51,120 nucleotides of DNA from a virus. The notes under the pieces were generated by a model, which made no database searches, was not told the origin of the DNA, and saw only the letters and a program-made list of their open reading frames with translations. Below are positions 16,295 to 23,638 of the stretch, piece after piece. How positions within the stretch are numbered: the first letter of the stretch is position 1; every line of letters starts with the position of its first letter. The translations under genes and the position numbers were made by a program. The DNA is taken from positions 1 through 51,120 of IMG/VR virus record IMGVR_UViG_3300002835_000280. One strand, written 5' to 3'.

Positions 16295-17662
16295 ATGTAT
16301 CTTACAGAAAATCTAGAGTCTAAGTGGTCACCAGTTCTCGACCACGACGGTCTCAATCCAATTAAGGACTCATATCGTCGTGCTGTTACAGCCGTCGTTC
16401 TTGAGAACCAGGAAAAGGCAATGGCTGAGGAAGGTAACATCCTCAACGAAGCAGCCCCAACCAACTCAGGTGGTGGTCTAGGTGCAGGTACAAACATTGG
16501 TTCATACGATCCAATTCTTATCTCACTAGTTCGTCGTGCCCTTCCAAACCTAATCGCTTATGACGTTTGCGGCGTTCAGCCAATGACCGGTCCAACCGGC
16601 CTTATCTTCGCTATGCGTTCACGTTATAAGTCAATGAGCGGTACAAATGCTCCAACAGCAGGCTCAAACGAAGCCTTCTTTAACGAAGCAAACACCGCTT
16701 TCTCTGGTCAGAACAATGCTTTCGGTATCACCGAAGCTGGTTATCATCCAGATGCAAACAACAACCCATTCGCTGACGCTACCCTATCTGGCGACTCATA
16801 CGTTGTCAACAAGGGCATGACCACAGCACAGGCAGAAGCCCTAGGCGATGCCGCTGGCAACATGTTCAACGAAATGGCCTTCTCAATCGATAAGGTTACT
16901 GTTACTGCTCGTAGCCGTGCGCTAAAGGCAGAATACACCACCGAACTTGCTCAGGATCTTAAGGCAATTCACGGCCTTGATGCTGAAACAGAACTAGCAA
17001 ACATCCTATCAACTGAAATCCTAGCTGAAATCAATCGTGAGGTTATCCGCACCATTTACCGTTCAGCAACACTAGGTGCTCAGTATGGTGTTACAACTGC
17101 TGGTACATTCGATCTTGACACCGACTCAAACGGTCGTTGGTCAGTTGAGAAGTTCAAGGGTCTAATTTTCCACATCGAAAGAGAAGCTAACGCTATCGCC
17201 AAGGCAACCCGTCGTGGCAAGGGTAACGTTCTGATCGTTTCTTCAGACGTTGCTTCAGCTATGGCTATGGCTGGTGTTCTTTCTTACACCCCAGCCCTTT
17301 CAGCCGATCTAACCGTTGACGACACTGGCAACACCTTCGTTGGTATGCTACATGGTCGTATCAAGGTTTACATCGACCCATACTTCGGTGGTTCAGAAAA
17401 TGGTGACGAACTAGTTACCGTTGGCTATCGTGGTGCATCACCATTCGACGCTGGTCTATTCTACTGCCCATACGTTCCACTACAGATGGTTCGTGCAATC
17501 GGTCAGGATACCTTCCAGCCAAAGATTGGCTTCAAGACTCGTTACGGCATGGTTGCAAACCCATTTGCTACCACAGCTGGTGACGGTGTTGTTGGTACCC
17601 GCCAGACCGCTTCAAATGCTAACAGATACTATCGTATCTTCCGTGTTCGCAACCTAACCTAA
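16295..17662 (+). CDS. gp23: gp23 major capsid protein
   Basis: 455 residues (T4 gp23: 521). HK97-fold capsid subunit. The N-terminal region ends in ILNEAAPTN; LNE|A at residues 50-53 fits the gp21 cleavage rule (I/L-x-E then a small residue), which would remove a 52-residue propeptide. Downstream family blocks include YDPILISLVRRALPNLIAYD and CGVQPMTGPTGLIFAMRSRY, both classic gp23 signatures used for environmental surveys, and KIGFKTRYGMVANPF near the C-terminus. AGAAGGA precedes the ATG and a strong terminator follows. Confidence 0.97.
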   Translation: MYLTENLESKWSPVLDHDGLNPIKDSYRRAVTAVVLENQEKAMAEEGNILNEAAPTNSGGGLGAGTNIGSYDPILISLVRRALPNLIAYDVCGVQPMTGPTGLIFAMRSRYKSMSGTNAPTAGSNEAFFNEANTAFSGQNNAFGITEAGYHPDANNNPFADATLSGDSYVVNKGMTTAQAEALGDAAGNMFNEMAFSIDKVTVTARSRALKAEYTTELAQDLKAIHGLDAETELANILSTEILAEINREVIRTIYRSATLGAQYGVTTAGTFDLDTDSNGRWSVEKFKGLIFHIEREANAIAKATRRGKGNVLIVSSDVASAMAMAGVLSYTPALSADLTVDDTGNTFVGMLHGRIKVYIDPYFGGSENGDELVTVGYRGASPFDAGLFYCPYVPLQMVRAIGQDTFQPKIGFKTRYGMVANPFATTAGDGVVGTRQTASNANRYYRIFRVRNLT

Positions 17663-17691
17663 TAAGATTAGGAAACGAATATCAAACTTAG

Positions 17692-17719
17692 AGAGAGGGC
17701 TTCGGCCCTCTCTTTTTTT
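17692..17719 (+). terminator. intrinsic terminator after gp23, UUCG tetraloop
   Basis: A 9-bp stem (17692-17700 with 17705-17713) closes TTCG, followed by a run of seven T. Same C(UUCG)G design as the terminator after gp19; it ends the abundant capsid message. Confidence 0.92.
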
Positions 17720-17724
17720 GTGCG

Positions 17725-17731
17725 CTAAATA
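17725..17731 (+). promoter_or_regulatory. T4-type late promoter (CTAAATA)
   Basis: CTAAATA lies directly after the gp23 terminator and 18 bases before the next ATG, so the gp3-like gene restarts transcription in the late class. Confidence 0.65.
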
Positions 17732-17748
17732 TAATATGGAGGAACACT

Positions 17749-18270
17749 ATGGCAATCGAATCATTCGCTTCTAATGTACCACAGAACTCTAGTATTCTAC
17801 AGCTTACCAGATTTACGTTTATCATTCCTGATAAGCCATACCTAAAGTATTTCTGTCAGACTGTAGCCTTACCAAGTGTGTCTACAGGCGAGGTGGCGGT
17901 CGCTACTCCATTCTCTAATACATACCGTCATGGTGATAAGCTAAACTATGAAGCATTGACCATCACCGCTATGGTCGATGAGGATCTAAAGGTGTGGCAG
18001 GAAACATATGACTGGCTAAGCAGTCTTACCAGACCACAATCATATGACCAGTATCCTAGAAAGAGTTTGGCTGATAGAACTCCGCTTTACTTTGACGGCT
18101 ATCTAACTGTCAATACCAATTCCAACAATCCTAACATCCGTTTCAAGTTCCATAACTGTCACCCAATCAGTCTTGGTTCCATACAGTTTGATACCAAAAC
18201 GGATGCGGACAACATTCCCACCTGCGACTTCACATTCCGTTACGATCTATTTGAAATAGAAAGACTTTGA
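17749..18270 (+). CDS. second tail-tube-fold protein, probably gp3-type tail completion protein
   Basis: 173 residues, near T4 gp3 (176) and gp19 (163). It has the tail-tube fold pattern: LTRFTFIIPDKPYLKYFCQT, then VALPSVSTGEVAVATPF, YRHGDKLNYEALTITAMVDE and a helix with WQETYDWLSSLTRP. In exo-T4 phages I recall the tail completion gene 3 lying between gp23 and uvsY, which is this position. T4 gp3 ends the tail tube. Alternatives are a second tube protein or a gp54-like tube initiator; sequence alone does not decide. Late promoter and GGAGG ribosome site are clear. Confidence 0.75.
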   Translation: MAIESFASNVPQNSSILQLTRFTFIIPDKPYLKYFCQTVALPSVSTGEVAVATPFSNTYRHGDKLNYEALTITAMVDEDLKVWQETYDWLSSLTRPQSYDQYPRKSLADRTPLYFDGYLTVNTNSNNPNIRFKFHNCHPISLGSIQFDTKTDADNIPTCDFTFRYDLFEIERL

Positions 18271-18295
18271 CTTTTAAAAATCCATATGATATAAT
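18267..18295 (+). promoter_or_regulatory. sigma70-type early promoter for uvsY-uvsW
   Basis: TTGACT at 18267-18272, 17-base spacer, TATAAT at 18290-18295; the start codon of uvsY is 26 bases further. The -35 box overlaps the stop codon of the upstream late gene. Marks the switch from late to early genes. Confidence 0.85.
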
Positions 18296-18320
18296 GAGAC
18301 ATAACTGAAAGGACTATATT

Positions 18321-18767
18321 ATGTTAAAGGCTCCGGTAACACTTAATGACCTTATGCGTGAATGGTCACAAGATAAGATTGTTGATGGAACGGAACTAGA
18401 AAAAGAGATATTGAAGATTTCCTATCTTCATGGTAAGTATCTCAATATCATGTCTCACCATCGTGTGCTATTCCATAAAATGGAAGCGGACTATAAGATG
18501 ATGAAAGGCCTGCGTGAGGACTACTATCAAGGTCACCTAACGAAGGAGGAGATGGAGGAGCGAGGATGGGAGCCTATCCAGCACGTTCTGTCTAACCCTC
18601 AGGTGGCCCGTAAACTAGATACTGATAGTGAGTTAAATAAACTGTTACTTAAACGTGTCGCTCATGGTGAGATTGTAGAATACTGCCAAGATGTTCTAAA
18701 GTCTCTAAACTCACGGACATGGGATTTAGGTAACGTTATCAAATACCGTCAGTTGACAGGAAAATAA
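18321..18767 (+). CDS. uvsY: UvsY recombination mediator
   Basis: 148 residues (T4 UvsY: 137). Loads the UvsX recombinase on gp32-coated single-stranded DNA in recombination-dependent replication. Family pattern: LNDLMREWSQDKIVDGTELE at the N-terminus, KISYLHGKYLNIMSHHRVLF near residue 35, then a long helix and a C-terminal VIKYRQLTGK. GAAAGGA precedes the ATG. It shares one base of its stop with the start of uvsW (TAATG), so the two are coupled. Confidence 0.92.
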   Translation: MLKAPVTLNDLMREWSQDKIVDGTELEKEILKISYLHGKYLNIMSHHRVLFHKMEADYKMMKGLREDYYQGHLTKEEMEERGWEPIQHVLSNPQVARKLDTDSELNKLLLKRVAHGEIVEYCQDVLKSLNSRTWDLGNVIKYRQLTGK

Positions 18768-20236
18768 TGCATCTTGTTATTACCAATGCGAATGAATCCT
18801 ATATCAAGGTTCAATGTGATGAAAGTGTAGCATGGGAACTCCGTGACGCCTTCTCATTCAGACCACCTGGATTCCAGTTTGTTCCATCCTATAAGCAAAA
18901 GTTATGGGATGGATACCTAAGACTATTCAATCCGCTATCAAGACAAATGTACCGTGGTCTAGCACCACAGGTAATGGCATGGGCCACCAAAAGAGGCTAT
19001 ACATACTCATATGAAGATGAGGATTATGATACATCGTTTTCTGTAGAGGAAGCAAATGAATTTATTGAAAAACTCAATCCCAAGCATATGCCTAGAGATT
19101 ATCAGGTCAACTCTCTCGTTCACGCAATACGTTCTAAGCGTCGTATTGTGTTGTCTCCTACTGGTTCAGGCAAGTCTTTGCTTCTTTACATGGTCTCTAT
19201 GCATCTCCTTACCAAAGGTAAAAGAGGTCTTATCATCGTTCCTAGGTCAGCCCTAGTTGAACAAATGTATTCAGATTTTGAGGACTATTCTGTTAAGAAT
19301 GGTAAAGACATGGAGAAGTATTGTCACCGTGTCTATTCAGGTAAAGATAAGGTATCTAACAAACCAATCATGATATCTACATGGCAGTCACTACAAAGAA
19401 TGCCTAAAGAATACTTTGAACAGTTTGACTATGTTATCTGTGACGAGGTGCACCAAGCGCAAGCCAAGTCACTAACAGAAATCGTGGGTAAATGCACCAA
19501 GGCAGAGTATCGTCTTGGTGTTACTGGTACACTTTCCGGTGCCAAATCCCATGAATGGCAGTTGATAGGTCTTTTTGGTCAAATCTATAAGGCCACATCA
19601 TCTGCCGAACTCATGGCTAAAAAGCAATTGGCAGAGTTAACCATTAAATGCCTATTGCTCAAGTATAGCGATGAGGAATGTCGGTATATGAAGTCTGCAT
19701 CCTACAAAGATGAGATTGATTACATCGTCAGTAACAAGGAAAGAAACAACTTTATTTGTAACCTAGCATTATCATTAGAAGGCAATACGCTGTTGCTGTT
19801 CAACTATGTTGATAAGCATGGTAAAGTCTTATATGAAATGCTGCAACAGAAGGTAAAGAATGGCCGAAAGGTGTTCTTTATACACGGAGGAACTGATGTC
19901 GAAGATAGAGAATCAATTCGTAAAATCGTTGAAAGCGAGCAATCTGCCATTATTGTTGGGTCCGTTGGTGTTCTTAGCACTGGCACTAACATCGTGGCCT
20001 TGGATAACGTCATATTTGGATCTCCTTCCAAGTCCAAGATTCGTAACTTACAATCAGTCGGTAGAGGCCTTCGGGTTAGTGAAACAAAAAAATCCGCCAC
20101 CCTCTATGACATTGCCGACGACTTTAGCTGGAAGTCCAAAGAAAACTTTACCCTTAAACATTTCTTTGAACGAATCAAAACCTACAGCGAAGAACAGTTC
20201 AAGTTCAAAATCTATAAAATCTCAATGAAGGGATAA
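18767..20236 (+). CDS. uvsW: UvsW RNA-DNA / DNA helicase
   Basis: 489 residues (T4 UvsW: 587 with its C-terminal part). Superfamily 2 helicase that regresses forks, unwinds R-loops and shuts off origin replication. N-terminal substrate-binding domain (about 1-105), Q-region HMPRDYQVNSLVHA, Walker A PTGSGKS at 131-137, DEVH box at about 226-229, motif III GVTGTL near 249 and motif VI QSVGRGLR near 431. All motifs intact. Co-transcribed with uvsY. Confidence 0.95.
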   Translation: MHLVITNANESYIKVQCDESVAWELRDAFSFRPPGFQFVPSYKQKLWDGYLRLFNPLSRQMYRGLAPQVMAWATKRGYTYSYEDEDYDTSFSVEEANEFIEKLNPKHMPRDYQVNSLVHAIRSKRRIVLSPTGSGKSLLLYMVSMHLLTKGKRGLIIVPRSALVEQMYSDFEDYSVKNGKDMEKYCHRVYSGKDKVSNKPIMISTWQSLQRMPKEYFEQFDYVICDEVHQAQAKSLTEIVGKCTKAEYRLGVTGTLSGAKSHEWQLIGLFGQIYKATSSAELMAKKQLAELTIKCLLLKYSDEECRYMKSASYKDEIDYIVSNKERNNFICNLALSLEGNTLLLFNYVDKHGKVLYEMLQQKVKNGRKVFFIHGGTDVEDRESIRKIVESEQSAIIVGSVGVLSTGTNIVALDNVIFGSPSKSKIRNLQSVGRGLRVSETKKSATLYDIADDFSWKSKENFTLKHFFERIKTYSEEQFKFKIYKISMKG

Positions 20237-20239
20237 AAC

Positions 20240-20692
20240 TTGTATTACATTTATGCATACTTAAGACAAGACGGAACTCCTTACTATATTGGAAAAGGTA
20301 AGGACAATCGTGCTTGGGATAAGTCTATGCATAAAATAACACATACTCCTGATAATGAGCGCATAGTCATCATGGAGACTAACCTCACTGAAATAGGCGC
20401 TTTAGCTTTAGAGAGGTTTTACATTCGTTGGTATGGACGCAAAGATACTGGAACTGGAATCTTGCGTAATCTTACTGATGGTGGTGATGGTGTATCAGGA
20501 AGAGTATGGGTTCCTACTGATGAAACAAAAGAAAAAATGAGTCAGTCGAAGATGGGTAATACTAATGCTAAAGGCAACAAAGGACTAAAGAAACCTGCTA
20601 TAGGTGACGCTCTAAGAGGAAAAAAGAGATTATCCTATAAGAAGCGTGTAGGTAAACCAAGAGGTCCTTACAAAACAAAAGTGAAAGGTTAG
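20240..20692 (+). CDS. GIY-YIG homing endonuclease (Seg-like) with NUMOD3-type repeats
   Basis: 150 residues. Starts at TTG 20240, six bases after AAGGGA; no ATG fits because the first strand of the domain (YYIYAYL) begins immediately. Domain: [23 protein letters not shown] (the YIG and the catalytic Arg), and a Glu-containing helix [11 protein letters not shown]. The C-terminal half is basic, with NUMOD3-like DNA-binding motifs ([18 protein letters not shown], then DALRGKKR). Typical of free-standing mobile nucleases in T4-like genomes; inserted between uvsW and the Sm-like gene. Confidence 0.85.
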   Translation: MYYIYAYLRQDGTPYYIGKGKDNRAWDKSMHKITHTPDNERIVIMETNLTEIGALALERFYIRWYGRKDTGTGILRNLTDGGDGVSGRVWVPTDETKEKMSQSKMGNTNAKGNKGLKKPAIGDALRGKKRLSYKKRVGKPRGPYKTKVKG

Positions 20693-20695
20693 ATT

Positions 20696-21094
20696 ATGGA
20701 AGATGTGCAACCATTAGCAAAGTTCATTCGTCTGACGAATGGTGATGACTTGATTGCCGATGTGGTGGAAACAGAGGATGAAGATGGAATACTATATACT
20801 GTTTTCAATCCTCTGAGAGTTGTATATATAGATTCAGAGAGAGAAGGTTATACTGCTATAGCTTTTTCTCACTGGGTCTTTAGTGGACTATGTGATCAAC
20901 AGGAGTTTGTTATTCATGCGGAAGATGTCATGTTAATTGCCGACCTTTCCGAGAAGATGAACAAACATTATTGGGATTATCTTGAACGGGATAATGATAA
21001 TAAAGAAAAGTCTCGAATGGATAAGATCAAAGAAGCTGCTGATATCGGATATGATGAAGATTTGTATTCTATGGAAAAGAAAGTGTATCACTAA
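20696..21094 (+). CDS. small Sm-like (LSm-fold) protein
   Basis: 132 residues. The N-terminal 70 residues look like an Sm-type beta barrel: AKFIRLTNGDDLIADVVETE, then FNPLRVVYIDSE and EFVIHAEDVMLIADLSE. The C-terminal 40 residues are a charged helix. Similar small proteins follow uvsW in exo-T4 phages as far as I recall, without a proven role; RNA or protein binding is possible by fold. The stop overlaps the next start (TAATG). Confidence 0.5.
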   Translation: MEDVQPLAKFIRLTNGDDLIADVVETEDEDGILYTVFNPLRVVYIDSEREGYTAIAFSHWVFSGLCDQQEFVIHAEDVMLIADLSEKMNKHYWDYLERDNDNKEKSRMDKIKEAADIGYDEDLYSMEKKVYH

Positions 21095-21372
21095 TGGTCG
21101 ATAAGAACAAGTATATGGACCTCGAAGGAGCGGATGATTTTGGTTTCACTTTTGAGGAAGAACCTGATCTAGCACCAATCACGGACGAAGTAGCCGACCT
21201 AAAAGAACGGTTACAGGCTATCAGGAGAATATATCTTCCTTTACTACAGAACCTATCAAAGAATGCCGACCAACCTATCATCAAATGGCCGGATCGTGGT
21301 CCTGTGCTTAAGAAGCAGATTGATAAACTGGTGATGCTAACGGAACCAGGATTTGATATTCCAGTTAAGTAG
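21094..21372 (+). CDS. conserved hypothetical protein of the uvsW-gp55 interval
   Basis: 92 residues. Acidic N-terminus (LEGADDFGFTFEEEPD), then a coiled helix (DEVADLKERLQAIRRIYLPL) and a conserved-looking tail with LLQNLSKNADQPIIKWPDRG. I recall a similar small protein between uvsW and gp55 in cyanophages, with the 'pLLxNLxKNPxKxYIxWPNR' pattern. Function unknown. ATG overlaps the upstream stop. A structured non-coding stretch begins at its stop codon. Confidence 0.7.
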   Translation: MVDKNKYMDLEGADDFGFTFEEEPDLAPITDEVADLKERLQAIRRIYLPLLQNLSKNADQPIIKWPDRGPVLKKQIDKLVMLTEPGFDIPVK

Positions 21373-21408
21373 TTGCTTCGCAACTGTCTCGCTTCGCTCG
21401 ACGGTTGC
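21371..21408 (+). other. alternative hairpins with repeated GCTTCGC after the stop codon
   Basis: AGTTGCTTCGCAACT (21371-21385) is a perfect 6-bp hairpin. Its right half, GCAACTGTC (21380-21388), can instead pair with GACGGTTGC (21400-21408) across a loop that repeats GCTTCGC. The two folds exclude each other. No T-run follows, so it is a poor intrinsic terminator; it may be a processing site, attenuator or 3'-end protector. Confidence 0.5.
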
Positions 21409-21460
21409 ATTTGGTAGGCAGTTTACTTGGCTGGGGTGGTTACTGCAAAGCAGATTATAC

Positions 21461-21478
21461 ACAGATTCCGGAACCTGT
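21461..21478. promoter_or_regulatory. 18-bp near-perfect palindrome upstream of the gp55 promoter (operator candidate)
   Basis: ACAGATTCCGGAACCTGT reads the same on both strands except for one symmetric pair of positions (16 of 18). Its right end is 18 bases before the -35 box of the gp55 promoter, a common distance for an activator site. Non-coding on both strands. Confidence 0.45.
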
Positions 21479-21496
21479 CAAGCCATAAAATGCCAT

Positions 21497-21525
21497 TTGA
21501 CAAAACTTTTTTTATGGTGTATAAT
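21497..21525 (+). promoter_or_regulatory. consensus sigma70 promoter for gp55
   Basis: TTGACA at 21497-21502, 17-base spacer, TATAAT at 21520-21525: a full consensus match on both boxes. The -35 box lies in the loop of an inverted repeat, CCATAAAA (21483-21490) and TTTTATGG (21510-21517). gp55 starts 26 bases after the -10 box. Confidence 0.92.
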
Positions 21526-21551
21526 GAACAAAATTACAAAAGGTGTATAGT

Positions 21552-22124
21552 ATGGCCAAGAAGAAAAATCACTATGTTGATAACGAGCGTTTCTTAGCAG
21601 AGATTGTCGAATACAAGAAGAAATGTAAAGCGGCAGAAGCCGAAGGCAAAGAGAAGCCTCGTGTATCTGAATACATAGGAAAGTGTATCTATCTTATTGC
21701 CGAGAACTTGGCACATAAGCCCAGGTTCATGAACTATTCCTATGTTGATGAAATGAAATCAGATGCCATTGAAAACTGCCTAATGTATTTTGACAACTTT
21801 GACTCGGACAAGTATAGCAACCCATTTGCCTACTTCACACAGATCATCTATTATGCCTTCCATCGCCGTATTAACAAGGAAGAAAAGAATAGATATGTAA
21901 TGTATAAGAAGTTTCAGGAAAGTGTTTTAGATTCCTGCGTTTCAGATTTGATGCTTGATAATGACGGCAATCATATGATACCCACTACAATGTATGATAA
22001 CATTAATGACTTTATAGATAGGTTCGAGAAACGAGAAGAAGATAAGAAAGCCAAGCGCAAAGAGAAAAAAGAGGGACTTGAAAAGTTTGTAGGAGAGGAT
22101 GATGAAGGAAGAGAATCAGTTTGA
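21552..22124 (+). CDS. gp55: gp55 late-transcription sigma factor
   Basis: 190 residues (T4 gp55: 185). The minimal sigma that lets host RNA polymerase read TATAAATA-type late promoters with the gp45 clamp. Start chosen at ATG 21552, eight bases after AAAAGG; the GTG nine bases upstream is less well placed. Family pattern: YIGKCIYLIAENLAHKPRF, NYSYVDEMKSDAIENCLMYF and YSNPFAYFTQIIYYAFHRRI, the sigma-region-2-like helices. A Lys/Glu-rich C-terminus ends the protein. It has its own strong host-type promoter. Confidence 0.93.
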   Translation: MAKKKNHYVDNERFLAEIVEYKKKCKAAEAEGKEKPRVSEYIGKCIYLIAENLAHKPRFMNYSYVDEMKSDAIENCLMYFDNFDSDKYSNPFAYFTQIIYYAFHRRINKEEKNRYVMYKKFQESVLDSCVSDLMLDNDGNHMIPTTMYDNINDFIDRFEKREEDKKAKRKEKKEGLEKFVGEDDEGRESV

Positions 22125-22305
22125 TGTACCATTTCAGGTGCAGACACTAATCACAACATTGAAAGATAAGAAGGAACGAGTTCATATTCGTGGCAACTAT
22201 CGTATGCGATTAGACGGCATACGTAAGGCCATTGATAAGGCTATTACTGATTATGATGTTGAGATGGGTACGGTTCCTTCCAAAACAAAGAAGGTACCAA
22301 GATAA
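22102..22305 (+). CDS. small conserved protein between gp55 and gp47
   Basis: 67 residues from ATG 22102 (an adjacent ATG at 22099 is also possible); AGGAGAGG at 22091-22098 serves either. It overlaps the end of gp55 by 23 bases. The block DVPFQVQTLITTLKDKKERV then HIRGNYRMRLDGIRKAIDKA is one I associate with a conserved gp55-gp47 interval protein of cyanophages. Function unknown; no known motif seen. The stop overlaps the next ATG. Confidence 0.65.
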   Translation: MKEENQFDVPFQVQTLITTLKDKKERVHIRGNYRMRLDGIRKAIDKAITDYDVEMGTVPSKTKKVPR

Positions 22306-22487
22306 TGGATATAGATGATTTTGTCAAAGAGGTAGACCAGAATATAGAATGGTTCTGTGATAAGGTAGTAGAACCTGTTCCTTTAGATAAGCAAAGCAAA
22401 GAGAAGATCATGAAGCGTATGATCACCTTAGGATGGCTTCGTCAATCGGAATACGAAACTTACAATGAAGCTACCAAAGAAGATTGA
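22305..22487 (+). CDS. 60-residue hypothetical protein
   Basis: Short acidic helical protein (opens MDIDDFVKEVDQNIEWF). ATG overlaps the stop of the preceding gene, so it is translated as part of the gp55 operon. Its last codon and stop overlap the -35 box of the gp47 promoter. No family recognised. Confidence 0.6.
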   Translation: MDIDDFVKEVDQNIEWFCDKVVEPVPLDKQSKEKIMKRMITLGWLRQSEYETYNEATKED

Positions 22488-22512
22488 CGAAATCATTTTT
22501 ATGGTATATACT
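22484..22512 (+). promoter_or_regulatory. sigma70-type promoter for gp47
   Basis: TTGACG at 22484-22489, 17-base spacer, TATACT at 22507-22512. The spacer end TTTTTATGGT is nearly the same as in the gp55 promoter. Outer arms TACCA (22472-22476) and TGGTA (22502-22506) again flank the -35 box, more weakly than at gp55. Confidence 0.85.
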
Positions 22513-22550
22513 ATATCATTGAACTTGTTAATAGACTTTAAGGATTGGGT

Positions 22551-23627
22551 ATGGCAAAGATTGCGATGGTAACTGATACACATGCCGGGGTCAGAAATGA
22601 CAACCCGGCATTTCAGTTGTATCAGAAGCGTTGTTGGAAATGGTTCTTTGATTATATCGATGAACATGATATCAAGAATATTATTCATCTTGGTGATATG
22701 TATGACCGCCGTAAGTATGTGAACTTCATGTCCGCCAAGCGCCTGCGTGAGGACTTCTTTGAACCTTTAGCCGAACGAAACATTGAAACTCATATCATCG
22801 TCGGCAATCATGACATGTATTACAAAGATACCCACGAGGTCAATGCCCTTGAGGAAGTGGTGCGTGGTAAGTATGACAATGTTCATATCCATTCTGTTCC
22901 TCAAGTAATCAATGTCGGTGGTATTGACATTCAAGTTATCCCCTGGATTACAGAAAGTAACAAGGTAGTCTCCCTTGAAGCAATCACAAAACCTAAAGCA
23001 AGTATCCTCATGGGTCACCTTGAGTTGAATGGCTTTACTATGCACAAAGGTCAAATCTCTGACCACGGAATGGATCGTAATGTTTTTGATAAGTTTGATA
23101 AGGTTTACTCAGGCCACTATCATCACCGTAGCACTATTGGTAATGTATCCTATATTGGCGCTTTTGGTGAATACACTTGGGCTGATTACAACGATCCCCG
23201 AGGTTTTTCGGTGTTTGACACGGAAACATCTGTTCTAGAGTTCATTCAAAGTCCTTATCGTATGTTTAGGATTGTTAAGTATGATGATGTTGCTGATCCT
23301 AATATTGTAGAAAGAATACAGAAAACGGACTTTAGTAAGTTCAAAGATTGTTACATCAAGTTGGTTGTCGTCAACAAGTCTAATCCTTATGCGTTTGATT
23401 TGTTGTTTGACTCCATGTATAAGGCAGGTCCTCTTGACATTCAAATTGTAGAGGATGCTTCCGTTCTTATCGAAAGTGAAGAAGATTTGGAGGTAGACGA
23501 GGCAGAAGATACAGCAACTATCCTAAGAAAGTATGTTACAGGACTCACGTTGCCTGTTGACTCTGACAGAATGAAAGAATTTATGATAGATATATATAAT
23601 GAGGCCCTACAAGTTGAAACTGTATAG
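22551..23627 (+). CDS. gp47: gp47 recombination nuclease subunit (Mre11/SbcD-like)
   Basis: 358 residues (T4 gp47: 339). Metallophosphoesterase partner of gp46, making 3' single strands for recombination-dependent replication and degrading host DNA. Start at ATG 22551, six bases after AAGGA (a TTG six bases upstream overlaps the site). Metal-binding motifs: DTHAG at residues 9-13, HLGDMYDRR near 46, VGNHD near 86, GHLELNG and SGHYHH further on. Acidic segment [14 protein letters not shown] near residue 310 may bind gp46. Confidence 0.95.
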   Translation: MAKIAMVTDTHAGVRNDNPAFQLYQKRCWKWFFDYIDEHDIKNIIHLGDMYDRRKYVNFMSAKRLREDFFEPLAERNIETHIIVGNHDMYYKDTHEVNALEEVVRGKYDNVHIHSVPQVINVGGIDIQVIPWITESNKVVSLEAITKPKASILMGHLELNGFTMHKGQISDHGMDRNVFDKFDKVYSGHYHHRSTIGNVSYIGAFGEYTWADYNDPRGFSVFDTETSVLEFIQSPYRMFRIVKYDDVADPNIVERIQKTDFSKFKDCYIKLVVVNKSNPYAFDLLFDSMYKAGPLDIQIVEDASVLIESEEDLEVDEAEDTATILRKYVTGLTLPVDSDRMKEFMIDIYNEALQVETV

Positions 23628-23638
23628 AGAGGTTTGAT

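Noticed and set aside
17730-17735. ATATAATATGG before the gp3-like gene as a sigma70 promoter
   Set aside because: No -35 box at the right distance (the place is occupied by the gp23 terminator). The overlapping CTAAATA late element explains it better.
21411-21490. tRNA-like stretch before the gp55 promoter
   Set aside because: A few complementary ends (GGCT/AGCC on the - strand) exist, but no proper T-arm, anticodon arm or 7-bp acceptor can be drawn.
21353-21550. Possible 65-codon + strand gene across the gp55 upstream region
   Set aside because: It runs through hairpins, the palindrome and both promoter boxes, lacks a ribosome site and has an untypical Cys/Trp-rich composition. The stretch is better explained as regulatory DNA.
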